Assembly (NCBI RefSeq): GCF_020085105.1
Contig: NC_058046.1
Span: forward strand, 6,486,675-6,550,674
Source of the DNA: Siniperca chuatsi
Lineage: Eukaryota > Chordata > Actinopteri > Centrarchiformes > Sinipercidae
Reading direction: 5' to 3'
DNA length: 64,000 nucleotides
Positions 12,152 to 26,637 of this stretch are shown here, piece by piece (position 1 is the stretch's first letter; every line of letters begins with the position of its first letter). The notes beneath the pieces are model-generated. The model was not told where the DNA came from. It saw only the letters and a program-made list of their open reading frames with translations, and searched no databases. Made by a program: the position numbers and the translations under genes.

Positions 12152-15100
12152 TCAGTGTGTCATGTCTGTATAGTGTCTTCTTGCTGGTCTTCTCTCAGTA
12201 CAGAGGTAGCAGATCATACACCACACACTGTGCTCTGGAGAGATCTGGACTCCACTGCTGCTCCGAAAAGGCCTCAGACCACAGGAGCCTGTCGGCCGAA
12301 TGGAGAGGAGATGAAAGTCACGTAGAAATGGAAACAGACTAAAACTTTGTGTGTTTAGCTCACTCTAGCTGTCATTCCTGGAAGTTCATTTCCATCAGGA
12401 TGAATGAAATGGTAGGAATGCAAAAAACAAAATACAGCATCTCGTAATTTTGATTTAGAATGTCAAAATTGTATCTTAGTATCTCTTGTTTTTCTTACAA
12501 ATGTCTATACAAATAAATTAAAGAAATCCAGCAAAATGAGGAATTAAGATGATTGAGTCTTTCCATAGCTGGAGTGCCATCTGTGCATGCTTTTTTGACA
12601 GTGGTTGGGCTGGTCCATGGCTCTGTCTGTCTGTGCAACACTTTGGTACATGGCAAGGTGTGTCAAAATGTCTTGGCCAAATTTCCACAAAATCTGCTTT
12701 GGGTGTTTGTGATGGAAGAAGTATTTAAGTAAAAGTAGCCATACTACATTTAAAAAAATACACCATTACAAGCAAGAGTCCTGCATTGAAAATGCTAAAT
12801 TTATTAAGTATTAATAAGTATTAAAAGTAAAAAGTACTTATTATGAATCCGAATGGCGCCCGTCAGTGTTATATTATTATACATTACAATACTGAATTAC
12901 TAATACTGATGCATTAATGCGTAGCAGAATTTTAATATTGCAACTGATTAAGATTAAGCTTATTTGAACTATTTTACATACTTTTGGGAAGTTAAATTGA
13001 ACACAATGTATCATATTTTATAAATTTATGATGACATGGTATGTAAAATCTTAATCTGTACGTTAACTGGTAACTAGCTGTCAAATTAATGTAGTTTAGT
13101 TAAAGTATTAAGTATCATAAAATGGAAATACCCAAGTAAGGGACAAATATTTCAAAATTACTCCACCATCTTTTGATCCCATGATCTTTCCTCTCATGCC
13201 ACAATGAGATCCATTAAATTTGCATTTGAATATACTGTATCATCAAAATCTACTGGGGCTTGCACAGCAAGTTTAATGGCAACCTGCTGAGCACAAATTA
13301 TTTTAATCTTAATCATCCCGTAGCCATTCCTCTAACCTACTCTAAAACCTAAACCTAATCACTTCCCCATTCATGCTCCCAGAGGAAGAAGCCTTTAATT
13401 TGGTGATTGCATATTCTGTTCTGTAACATCATCCTGAAGACTGGTGTTTTCATTCTTCCTAAGCCTGTATTCATGTAATTTGCCTAGTTTCTTTTTGTGA
13501 AGCACTTTGTGATGTTCTGCTCTTGAAATGTGCTATATAAATAAAGTTACCTACTCACATTTTTGGCCCCACTGCTGGGTGAGACTCTAAAAACAGTAAA
13601 ACCTTTAGTATAGTCCATGCCGCACTATGGTGCTGTGTAATAAACATTAGAATCTTTAGACTGTAGGTGCCCGAAACCAGTGGTGGAAGAAGTATTCACA
13701 TCCTTTACTTAAGTAAAAGTAGCAATACTGTGAAAATACTCCACTACAAGTAAAAGTCCTGCATTCAAAACCTTACTTAAGTAAAAGTATGTCATTATCA
13801 GCAAAATGTACGTAAAGTATCAAAAGTGAAAGTGCTCATTGTGCAGTGAAATGGTCCCTGTCAGTGTTTTACTATTATATCTGATGTTTCTGGATTAATA
13901 TTACTGCTGTACAAGTACCTTGAATTTGTACTTAAGTACAGTATTTGAGTAAATGTACTTAGTTACATTCCACCACTGCCCGGAACAGGGATTTTGGTCT
14001 TGCTCCCTTCATTTTTACACTTTACCTTATTGCCATTGTTTAGGTTAAATATAATACAAAGCATTACCAAGGATGAAGTATGCAGCAGCACTGAGGATGA
14101 GGATGATGAGAAAGATGGTGCCTAGACCCAGATCTCCTATGGCACAGGAATTTGGACAAGCACAGGGGCTCTCCACCCAGATTTGCAGGAGCTCCTCAGT
14201 GCTGAGGCTCTGGTCCTGGATGAGAGAAGTGGACTGATTTGGATTACAGTGGTAATGCACTACTGTCAGCGGCTGCTCGTCATAAGCTGGGACAGGAGAA
14301 GAAGAAGATTGGCTGTCAGGTCATCACACTACTGTGACAAAATGAGCAGTGACATGAATTATATTTGATGTTTGTGTTGTAGCTCACAAAAATATGAGAC
14401 AGACAGCATCTTCAGGGTGTCGTTGTAGTGGAATTCATTCCCTTCATGTCTTCCATAGCTGATAAAGCGGCTGTTGAGCCCGTGATATCTATTCACATGG
14501 CAAAATATCACAAAAAAAAGAACAAGGGATTCTTTGAATGTTTGAGTCACCTGCCAGATGAGTAAAGGAGACTGATCTAAACATTTTTCTAAAGATACAA
14601 TCTTTACTAATAAACAAACTCAAATATGTGTTGATGAAAGCATGGTTATTAAAGGCCCAATGCTGAATTCAGTCCAAAAAACAAGCAGTTGCCATACTCC
14701 CAAACATGTATATAAGGGCCAGGGGCCAGACTTTTTTAGGGCCCTAAACAGAATTTCAGCCCTTCTCTCCCCGACCCCAACGTCCCACAGAGAAGACACA
14801 CAGTGTACAAACAAATTTTCCAAATAATTCATGAACTGTTTTTTGCACTACAGTAAGGGATGAAAATAAGCTGTTAATACAACAGTATATGAACAGCATG
14901 GCTTCTTTATTACGGAAAGTGTTAAATACTTAAAATATGACAAAAGCACATAAGTCTTCACAATTTCAGTTGGTGTGTTTGGGCGCCCCCTGGTGGCTAT
15001 CGCCCCTAAAGCCTAGCAGTTTTAAATAAGAGTGAAATAAAGACATTTCAATTAAATTTAACAAAATGTGTTAACATCACATTTAATAAATTGTTCAGTA

Positions 15101-16356
15101 AGCCTTTATTCACCTTACTTCCAGAATTGTGGTGCCATGTAGTGAGAATTGTGGGGGTTTGAACAAACTATAATGATGAGTGCAGCAACGAGGGTTTGTG
15201 ACCACAAGGCTGAAGTAGCACTTCTTTTAGTGTAAAGTATTTGAGCAAAGCATTTTGTTTGCCTTGTTCTGATCCTAAATCAGTGTACAAGTACATGTAC
15301 TCAAATACTGTAGTTAAGTACAATTCTGGGGTACTTTTTCCATTTTATGCTACTTTATTTTTTATTCCACTACTTTTATTTGACAACTCTAGTTACTTTT
15401 CAGATTAAGATTTAAATATATATGATAAGCTTATCAAATATAATGCATTGTTTAAGATTAAACCAGTTGTTCTTTAAGTACATTGAGCTGATAGCACTTC
15501 TGTACAGGACTTTTACATGAAATGCCACAGACAGGGTAGGGAAGTCATAAAGTATAGAGAGACAGACTAACACATTGTTGGTTTTGGTCTTTTCATGGAA
15601 TTTGCTGACAAAAACAAAAATATAGAATATTGCCAGCCTTATCCTTTAACTAGCAAGCTAGTTTATTAAAAATGTTCAGTAGGTGTCAAAACTGCATTAC
15701 ATTTGGTGAGTGTCAAGATTTAGCTGTAACATTTCAGATGTCCCACCTGTTCAAAGCATTGTGCAGTAAATAGTAGTGGAATAACCTTTTCTTATGGCAA
15801 AGCATAGTGAGAAGTGGAAGGGTCAAAGTCACAATGCCAACACAGTTACACAGAGAGGGACATGAAAAAGTACAAATGGAGCTGGAAGGTGTGGCTCTGT
15901 GCAGCTCTATGCAAATGTTCTGGAAAAAGTACAACAAAGTCTTGCTTCAGTGAAGAGGCTGGGAAAAGTCAGTGTAACTACATGGTCACATATTGTGAAT
16001 CTCAGCACTGAGTCCTGTCTACTCTACCTGACAATGAGGCACGCAGCAACATTGGTACAGTCAGCTCCTGTCAGGTCCTCTGGCTGTGAGAAGGGCTGGC
16101 AGGGGCTGAAGGACAGGAGGATCTCTGCACTGGCTGGCATGTTCTCTGCTGACACAGGTTTCAAACGCCCCAGGAAACCATCTGCATCTCCCATAGCTTT
16201 CAGGTTTATCACCCCGCTCCCATCCTTCATGATGCATTTGCAGCTGTTGACTTTGAAGCAGCCTGACTTCTTAGCGGCGTTCGGATGAGGGGAGAAAGAC
16301 AAGGAAAACATGCTAAAACAAACTGAGATCGCGAGGAAGACGGTTTGAAGGCTCAT
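12152..16356 (-). CDS. MRH-domain, mannose-6-phosphate-receptor-like protein
   Basis: Four exons join in frame to 261 residues: 16356-16028, 14488-14388, 14286-14068 and 12288-12152 (stop TGA at 12152-12154). Donors include CAG|GTAGAG and G|GTAATG. Residues 1-22 form a signal peptide. The luminal part has cysteines at 33, 39, 41, 86, 100, 106 and 157, a KCIMKDGSGVINL block and the NPNQS sequon. Paired cysteines at 185-191 precede one membrane helix at about 197-217 (GLGTIFLIILILSAAAYFIL). A short tail follows, with GSCGLRPFRSSSGVQ. This is the layout of the small mannose-6-phosphate receptor/Atg27 group, whose members carry cargo between Golgi and endosomes. Close relatives in fish databases are, I believe, named cation-dependent mannose-6-phosphate receptor-like; it is too divergent to call m6pr. 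The second ATG (16356) was preferred over 16392 because it opens directly into the signal peptide. Sugar-binding residues could not be confirmed. Confidence 0.82.
12705..12905. repeat. Decayed copy of the 13.7 kb transposon family
   Basis: GATGGAAGAAGTATTTAAG, AAGTAAAAGTAGCCATACTA and CAAGAGTCCTGCATTGAAAA match, with many changes, the left part of the complete element at 13678-13978. The right end is not recognisable. It is in the last intron of the receptor-like gene. Confidence 0.6.
13490..13553 (+). mobile_element. LINE 3' tail fragment
   Basis: GAAGCACTTTGTGATG followed by TGTGCTATATAAATAAAG is the usual 3' end of a fish LINE family. Only the tail is present. A similar tail is at 44.69-44.76 kb. 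Confidence 0.6.
13678..13978. mobile_element. Complete hAT-like MITE with target-site duplication
   Basis: A 301-base element with terminal inverted repeats CAGTGGTGGAA at the left and TTCCACCACTG at the right. It is flanked by CCCGAAAC (13670-13677) and CCCGGAAC (13979-13986), an 8-base target-site duplication with one mismatch. An 8-base duplication is the hAT signature. The inside is rich in AAGTAAAAGTA phrases and has no coding capacity, so it is non-autonomous. It sits in the last intron of the receptor-like gene. Confidence 0.85.
15280..15480. repeat. Fish interspersed repeat, TACTTT-rich
   Basis: GTACATGTACTCAAATACTG, TTCCATTTTATGCTACTTTA and GACAACTCTAGTTACTTTTC match a widespread teleost repeat of 'TTGAGTATTTCCATTTTATGCTACTTTATACT' type. 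It lies in intron 1 of the receptor-like gene. The ends are approximate. Confidence 0.6.
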
Positions 16357-16449
16357 GGTGACAGTGTGCACCAGTGCAGAGGATAGTGACAACTTGTGCT
16401 GTTAGGTAATTAAAGAGCAGCTGACAGCATGGTGATGGTAGGAAAGTAA

Positions 16450-16740
16450 TTAGAATAAAGGTGATTTCCATTCCGGACATTCCTGAGGGCCTCAGATCAG
16501 TGTCTTTCCAAACGCAGCAAAACGCAGAAGTGCAACCCCAGTAACTTGCATTACAGAAGGTAGGTCTGTGGATTAAATGGAAAAACATATTGCACTTGCA
16601 CAATTCCATTCACTTCATTGTACTGGGATAGAGGCAGAGATCTTAAAACCTGGACAGATAAAACCAAAACTATCTCCATGACTAGGTGCCACTAGGGGGA
16701 AGTGGGGAAAAAATGATCTGCGTGAACTGATCCTTTAAGT
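16450..16740. repeat. Interspersed repeat upstream of receptor-like gene
   Basis: GGCAGAGATCTTAAAACCTG, AAACTATCTCCATGACTAGG and GTGAACTGATCCTTTAAG resemble the end of a common fish repeat. It starts within about 100 bases of the receptor-like start codon, so it may form part of that gene's promoter or 5'UTR. Confidence 0.45.
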
Positions 16741-17862
16741 TATTGTGAAAACTCTCTTCAATGCAAACCATCTAATTTTATGTAATAATACCTAAATATT
16801 TGACCTGGTTCTAGAAATGACAAACAGTATTACAATCCAGAAACAATAGATGTTGGCAAGTTTTGATACTTCTTGCATAGCCATGTGTTTGAAACTACAT
16901 CCTTGACACTCATTGTGTTATCCACTTAAAGCTAAGATAGTCATAAAAGGTGTGAGGCTCCATCATGACAGGCCCACATCCAAACAGGACATGGAAAACT
17001 GGTTTCCACCCAGGGAAACTTTCACTAGCTTATCTCCAGTAAAAATCTTATGTTACTTCATAATACATAGAATAAATATAGCAGAATATAGGAGGAGGCC
17101 AGATGCTTGTTCTCTGAATTCAGAATCTACAATGAGTAATGGCTTTAATGTTTGGAGTGAATAACGTGGAAGTGGGCTGGTTAAACAGACTCCTTTAGTT
17201 TGTTGAGTAGATTAAGTTACCACAATGGTTATGAAAAGTGACAAATATCACTGTAGTTTATGTAAGAGCTACAGATAGTTTTCCCCCGAATTCTACACTA
17301 ACCAAGACAAACACTAGCTTAAAAAAGGTATAAATCACATGCTGTCATTGCTTCACGAGCCTTCCACTCTATACAGAAAATGTACAATCCAAACACCACA
17401 TCTGCTTCTTTACTGCTACTCCTCCCTGGTTTCATATAAAATCAGGAAAAACTTCATTAACACGAAAGCGGCTAAATATTTCAACCAGACCGAACCAGTA
17501 GCGATTTACAAACCAGTCTGAAATTTGTCCCGCTGGGCAAATCTAGAGCCCAACGCCACAATCACTGTGGAAGTCACCATTGAACATTTCTTGTTCAAAG
17601 ATGTCAAAACAAATAAGTCTTATTGACCCCTTCATGATGTTGGGGGTTGCCTTTCAGGCACCTGTGCCCAAGGGGCCATTGTCTACATTTCACACATCAA
17701 ACTATTTATCTGGAGAAACCGTAATGTAAATGAGAACACATCGTTACTGATATTTGCTTCAATGGAAACGAATTACAGTCTCAAGTGTGACTAAAGTGCA
17801 AGCGTGGTGATGTTTGTGGAGAAACTATTACGCAACAGATCATTCTTGTCTTTTACATAGAT
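16741..17862. other. Intergenic, no gene recognised
   Basis: This lies between the 5' end of the receptor-like gene and the 3' end of rpl35. No exon-like segment, no long repeat and no RNA gene were seen. Confidence 0.5.
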
Positions 17863-17868
17863 TTTATT
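17863..17868 (-). terminator. rpl35 poly(A) signal
   Basis: TTTATT on the + strand is AATAAA on the minus strand, 20 bases after the rpl35 stop. This gives the very short 3'UTR usual for ribosomal-protein mRNAs. Confidence 0.8.
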
Positions 17869-17887
17869 TTATCAATAGAAAAAGCCT

Positions 17888-20290
<2,403 letters not shown>

Positions 20291-20337
20291 GTTCCCTTCG
20301 CTGCCCTGTTGGAAAGGCCGGACGCACCGCGTGGCTC

Positions 20338-20345
20338 AGAAAAAG
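20338..20345 (-). promoter_or_regulatory. Possible 5'TOP start of rpl35
   Basis: On the minus strand CTTTTTCT lies 48-55 bases before the start codon. Ribosomal-protein mRNAs begin with C followed by a pyrimidine run, which ties their translation to mTOR signalling. Position and composition fit; the start site itself is inferred. Confidence 0.45.
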
Positions 20346-22400
20346 TAGTTTCCGGAGAATGTCTTCTTCGTCGGTTTAGATTTCACTTTAACTTCATGCA
20401 AACAGCACCTCTGATGGGCGCAGCGTTGCAGAAGTAACCGGACCGCGATGCAGGACAAATATGGAAGAAGAAACAACGTAAAATTCACAAGAGAATAACA
20501 TTTCATAATCCCGGCAGAAATTAAGTCGTTTCTAATGGTAAATTAAAAGAATACAGGACATACATTTCAATATGGAAAAATGTACGTACGTTGTAGGCTA
20601 TATTCTCTTCATTTTGCAATTCAATGTTTTCACCCAAAATGAAAACAAAACACAGAAAATAGGCTATTATACGTATCAGCAACAAACACAACATTTGAAA
20701 TGTTCCAATTCCATATTAAGAACAAATGTATTGATAAAAGTATGAATAAACGCAGTATAAGAATAAATAAAACTAAATATTTTTAATATTAGCATTTGCA
20801 CTATGTATACCAGAACATGGACAAATAAGGGAAAATTAATTTTTTCCCACCAAATATGCAGGATTTGGAACCAGAAGACAGGGTTTTTTATCATTTCAGA
20901 TTTATTATTAATAAATGTGCGAAAGGAAACCTTTGCAGTGGCAGCAATTGTTAAATCATAAAAAGCAAGACAGAAAAGCTGTAGTGATTGTACAGTTGTG
21001 TTTCAGGGTTTAACACAGCAGAATAAATCAGATTAAAAAGTGCATTCATTGTTTCTTTTGATTCTCATGGAGACAGTAGATTACCCATCAGTCTGCTACC
21101 TGTCATTAGTAACACAAGATGATGACAGTTCGGCATTCAAAGATGTACTCCTGCATCCCAACATACAAATAATGTATTCAGAGCAGATACAACTTCAAAC
21201 ACCAGAAAAACCACAATCTGACCTAAAATACAGTTTCTTTTCTGTGACTGATAATCTTATGCAGACAGCACCCTGATGTATTTCTGCTTCATATTGTTTG
21301 CATATTACTGTAATGAATACAAATGCAGAATCTTCTGGCCTTTAGAAACAAAGAGAATTGTAAAAGACTTGCCAGACCGCTTTAGGGATTCAACAATGCA
21401 GTTTAACCACAGGCATGCCGATTCCCTGGGCTTCCCACTGATGTAAAAATAACCCTCATCATGTTGTGACTGACATCACACTGAGGAAGAAGGATGCTGA
21501 CGGGCAGTGGGACTGAGTGACAAGCCGAGTCAGAAACATATATGGGTTCTGGTCAATGATGATGATGATACATACTGCAAACTGATCACATCAAACCATT
21601 TACATCCACTGATTAATAAAGTTCTCAATGCATACAGTATGCACATATTTCCATATATAAATAGACATGTGGAATGTACTTTCATTTACATTAGCAAAGG
21701 CAGGTAAAGGTAGAGCATGTTCTCCAGTCATCATTTACATAGCATTCACTTATTTTATCACATTATTATTAATCAAATGGACAACTAGTCTAAATCATTC
21801 ATATGGTGTTAAAGGACCTAAAACAGTCTATGTGCACAAACTGTATCAGCTGTGGCAGCTTTGTTCATCCAGTAGCAGCAATTGAGAATTGAGACATTTT
21901 TTTTTTACCCTGACCTGAGCCTCCAAGACAGTACTTCCAAGCTACATATATACGATCCCAGAGGAAGCTCTACTAGTCAAATGTTTTAGTTTATAGGTGG
22001 TTTACGTTAGGGCCATGGTTAGATTAGGGTCTGTCAATCCAGGTGACAGAGGGAGGATTTGAGAGCAAGGTCTGCTGGGAGGCTCAAGTCATAGTAATAA
22101 TAACAGTCCCATGGTCAAGCAGTTTTGATACCCATTTAAATGAGCTGTTGAACTACAGCCCGGCCGATTTCAGTATCCGTGTACATGTTGGCCAACAGGC
22201 AACAATAAATTAGTAGTCCAGAAATGCCAAAGATACAGTATGTTTTCAGTATTTTAAAAACAGTGTCATCATTACATGGTTTGTCCACCAGAGAGCACTG
22301 ACAAGTTTATTTTTACACTAATATGTTCCTCGCAGATGTCTTGGTCCCAATTCTTTATTTAAGGGATCCTTTTCAAAAATGTTTATGCATGTGTATATCT

Positions 22401-22422
22401 AAAAAAAAAAAAAAAAAAAAAA
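22401..22422. repeat. Poly(A) tract
   Basis: Twenty-two consecutive A on the + strand. No retrotransposed gene body was recognised upstream of it. Confidence 0.9.
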
Positions 22423-22542
22423 GAAATAAGAAATCTGATGAAATGTAATTTTAAAGAGAAATGAGAGCAAGGAAGTTTCTTTAAAAGATTCATGACCAGC
22501 TTACTTTTGATGATCGTAAATTCAACATAGTGAATCATGACT

Positions 22543-22562
22543 ATTCAATTCAATTCAATTCA
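22543..22562. repeat. (ATTCA)n short tandem repeat
   Basis: Nearly four ATTCA units. The same motif is the tail of the LINE fragment at 26.40 kb, so this may mark another LINE 3' end, although no LINE body is visible. Confidence 0.7.
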
Positions 22563-23636
22563 ACAATTACAAATGGTAAAATATCACCATTCTCATTTCT
22601 CAAGAAAATTATCGAACTTTGGGTTTCTATTGGACAGAAATCCCAGCCTGGACTCCCTTGATTGTTCAATGAGCTTTCTAAAGTAGTCTTACTTATACTA
22701 ATTGCATTCCTTGATCATCAAAACATAGTAGACACATCTTTCAGTGCTATCATGAATATTTCAACAGATAAAGACAAAAAATGTACTGCTATTTCAGTAA
22801 AGAAAATTATGACATTTTTATGACAAATTCTGAAAAAGGGCTTCAAACTCTACATGTAGACACATTTAGATCCTTTGACACACATGTGAACTATTTATGT
22901 CCATTTGGCAGGTACTGTTAAATAAACTCTTACTGATACTGTACAGGTCATTAAATGACACATTTTCATTAAGAAGCCCTCTGATTTAAAATGAAAGATT
23001 AACAAAGTGACAGGCTCAAAGGTCCTTTAGCAATCAAAGGCTATATCATTTGTCCAGTGAAGACTGTCACATCAAGTCACATTGCTTTTTGTTCCAACAA
23101 AAATGGATGTGACTTGTGTAGTTTAAAATGAGGCAGTTCCTAAAATAACAGTCAAATGAGTCTGTTATTTCTTTCTGATGTTATGTCTCATTTTCTTACA
23201 CTCTAACTCACTTTTTGCTGTTTTCATGCACTAGAAAACATCAGATCTGTGTCATATGTCAGAAGAAAAATGAGACTTGAGACACTTAAAACTCCTGTGT
23301 GAATGATGTGTCTTACCATCATTTTACCCTCAATAACATTTGGTCAAATGTCTATCTGCCTTAATCATTGACAAGAAAATTACATAATTTTAAAATCAAC
23401 AACTGATTATGAATAGGCCTTTATCCCTCAAACATACTGTGCAGCCCTTCTCTGTCCCCACAGAGCAGAAAACAACAGTCCTTCCCACACAGAGCCAGAG
23501 AAAACTCCGGGAGGCTGTTCAAAGTTTAAAGCCGAGTCCTGCTCAGTGATGGGAGCCACAGAGGAAGGACTTCTTCCTCTTGGAGGTGGTCCTTTAGTTC
23601 CTTACTCTCCATCGATTCAGCTCTTTCTGCTGCTCA

Positions 23637-23724
23637 TCAGCTCCAGTTAGTCGAAGTGCCTGAGACTGAAGGTCGGATGATACCCTTTGGAGAAGGCTTG
23701 GATCCAAACCAAGACATCTAGAAC

Positions 23725-23818
<94 letters not shown>

Positions 23819-26540
23819 GGGTAATTTCATTCTAAAGAGACATTGGGCCTAATACAAGAACATTTAATGTTCTTATCCTAAGTGGTCCTAGGATGTGGTC
23901 AAGGGAACGTGAGAGATGGAGATAGACAAGAGTATACATTCTATTATACGTGATGTTACACTGTGAGGTGTTATAAGAGGATGTCCACCTGGACAACACC
24001 TTGAAGCAACTGTTGAAGTGAATACGTTGAATTGTTGAAGTTGTCACGCCAAAATGTGCCAATAAAATCGAAAAAAAATATAAATATCTGTTAAATGTAT
24101 CTTAGTAAATTGGCAACTATGATGCACATCTTGCATGTGCTGAACAAATCTTGTTCTTGCTTGAGGCCCATTATGAGCAACAGTGTTAAATTAAGCTAAA
24201 ATATCTTGATCTTTTCTAATCGATTTTTTTCGGGGTCTATACTTGCACCCCTAAACTCAGGTTTTAGTTAGTGTCCCATAATGGTGTAAATGTTTAAGCA
24301 TTTTCCACCATGATCACAGTAACACCCTTTGGTGAAAATGAAATTAACACAAATATTCAAGAAACAAAGTTTAGTATTAGTATTTAGTATTTAATTTTCT
24401 ACTGACACATACAGGATGTCTAAAGCAATGATCTGTTTTGAAATACAAGTGTTTGAAGCTTAAGACTGAATACAGTGGCTGTCAATGAAACACCAACCTT
24501 GTACTCCAGAGTTTGTTTCAACATGTCCTCTTCCTCACGAGTGAAGTTCAGCAGCACAGATACTGCTCGTATTAGCTGGTATGCCTGACAGAGCAAGACA
24601 CACAGATTCAGACTGGGTTTGTAACAGAGCCAGGGTCAGTCATTTAGTCCAGGCAGACCTACAGTGCTGCACACAAACGCTTAATTTACTTCTTTTAGCC
24701 TATGTAGGTGCTGAGTTGAAGGGATTTAAAAAAATTAACACTGAGGACTTACCTCGGCCTCTCTGGATGACATAAACTTGAGGACGACATGCTTGAGATA
24801 CTCAAAGTTGATTTCTCGTGAGTCGTTGAGGTCTGAGGTGTTGGTCACCGTGGTGTTGGAGGTTGGGGGGCTCGGGGTGGATGCTGGAGGCGGGTCTGGA
24901 CAAAGCCTCTCTTGTTTTTCTGCTCGGCTTTCTGGCAACTTCTCCTTCCCTTCAGCTTCTGGCTCAGGCTTTAGCTTCTATGGAGCACAAAGAAGGAATG
25001 TAGTGCAATCCAATCCAATCCAATATTCCTGCAATAGTTTCTAATGTTCAGAGAGGAGTTGATTCAACAGTATGGTCATTAAAGCCATGGTTAGTAGTTA
25101 TGATAGTGTACTGGACTGTATTGTACTGAAAGGTGTTTCTTATGTGTTGTTCACACACACAAAGGGTAGCAGAATATTACAAACACTTCTTATTACAATG
25201 AAATACACATTTTAACAAACAGGGTTATTTTCTTGTGCAAATGAAGATTAATCTATAGTTTACCTACAATACCGAATACAGAATAATTAAGTTAAAGGGA
25301 AACAGGAAGTTGTTAAATATCATACTGTTCCTTTATAGATTGACATCAGTTTGGTGTGATTCTCAAGTTTCCACCTCAGTTTTTCATGCCAATGAGTCAT
25401 GTGCAACTTTTAAGCTGTATTTATGTTGGAATTACTTCAGCTGGTATAAGTGTACTTAATGACAATTTGCATTCATAGCAGCTTTGGCTTGACATTAAGC
25501 TAAAAACAGAAAAGAAAAAAAGTCAGATTAGAGGTGGAAATCACGAATCACTTTGTTCAGTTCAAAGATTCGTATTCACCAACTATGCACTTAGTTCACT
25601 TTTTTCCTAAGCTAAGTGGTTGCATCACCATTCAAATGCACTTCAGTAAGTATGTCAGTAAGTGAACGCATCACAGTTAAAATGCATTTTCAGTATTACA
25701 ACAGTAAGTGAACATATCACCGTTCATATGGCCCAATGTTCAGAGTTCAGTACAAAACTGGCCTATAGAAGCACTGCACATAAGGTTATTAGCTCAGCAG
25801 TCTATTATTTACCACTGAGTTAGTTCTGCTGTCTTTTAATAAGCTTTAAGGAGGAAGTAACATACTGTGAATCACAGCTGAGCTGACAACAGAGCTCTCA
25901 GTCACCGGTGAGGAGGTCCACTGCTAAAAGCTACTGATTCGGTCAGTGACAATGGTGATTCAGTATAGTCAGTTCAATTTGTTGATAAAGATTACTTTCT
26001 ATATGTACTGAACACCTCTACTCCAGATCACATTAGGTAGACTGGCCTCACTAAGTATACGTAGACAACTTCATTTGTATATTTATGTATACAAGGCCAT
26101 GCTGGGTAAACTCCCCTCATATATACAGTATGTAATCTCCTGACGCAGACCTCCAGCAGTTTTCAACTTCATTCCAACAGGTGGCTTTCTTACCAGGTTC
26201 CAAGGGTTTGCACTGAGCTGGGAAAAAAAGCCTTTTCCTACTTTGCTCCCTGGATTTAGAATAATCTGCAGAGCATACTACATTTTAATAATCTAGTCCC
26301 CTTGGAACAATTTAAAGCCATGTTAAAAGTCCATGTAACTGAGAAATGCAACTGCCTTATTGGAGTTGGATTGTGTCTCTTCCTTGTGTGTTTGATGTTT
26401 GTATTCAATTCAATTCAATTCAATTCAAAGAGCTTTATTGGCATGAAAGTTTAAAAAACAATGTTGCCAAAGCATCAAAATATAATTTGTCCAAATATTT
26501 GGACAGCACATAATAACAGTAATATGAATATTAACACAAC

Positions 26541-26637
<97 letters not shown>

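Larger units (their letters stand above)
20400..23636. other. Region between rpl35 and golga1, including golga1 3'UTR
   Basis: No coding exon was recognised on either strand. Part of the right side must be the golga1 3'UTR, read leftwards from 23636; minus-strand AATAAA motifs occur near 22310 and 22353. In human, ARPC5L lies beside RPL35, but no ARPC5L-like exon was seen here. Also present are an A tract (22401-22422) and ATTCA repeats (22543-22562). Confidence 0.5.

Noticed and set aside
16357-16392. Upstream in-frame ATG of the receptor-like gene
   Set aside because: It adds 12 polar residues before the signal peptide; the ATG at 16356 gives a normal signal peptide start.
23594-23830. Open frame rich in Tyr-Ile and Val-Cys
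   Set aside because: Mostly microsatellite. The true golga1 last exon uses another frame (SWFGSKP).
24978-26400. Functional gene in the AGTTCATTT-type intron sequence near 25.5-26.0 kb
   Set aside because: The repeated TCACCATTCAAATGCA and CAGTAAGTGAA phrases look like an old element; no open frame or inverted ends could be set.
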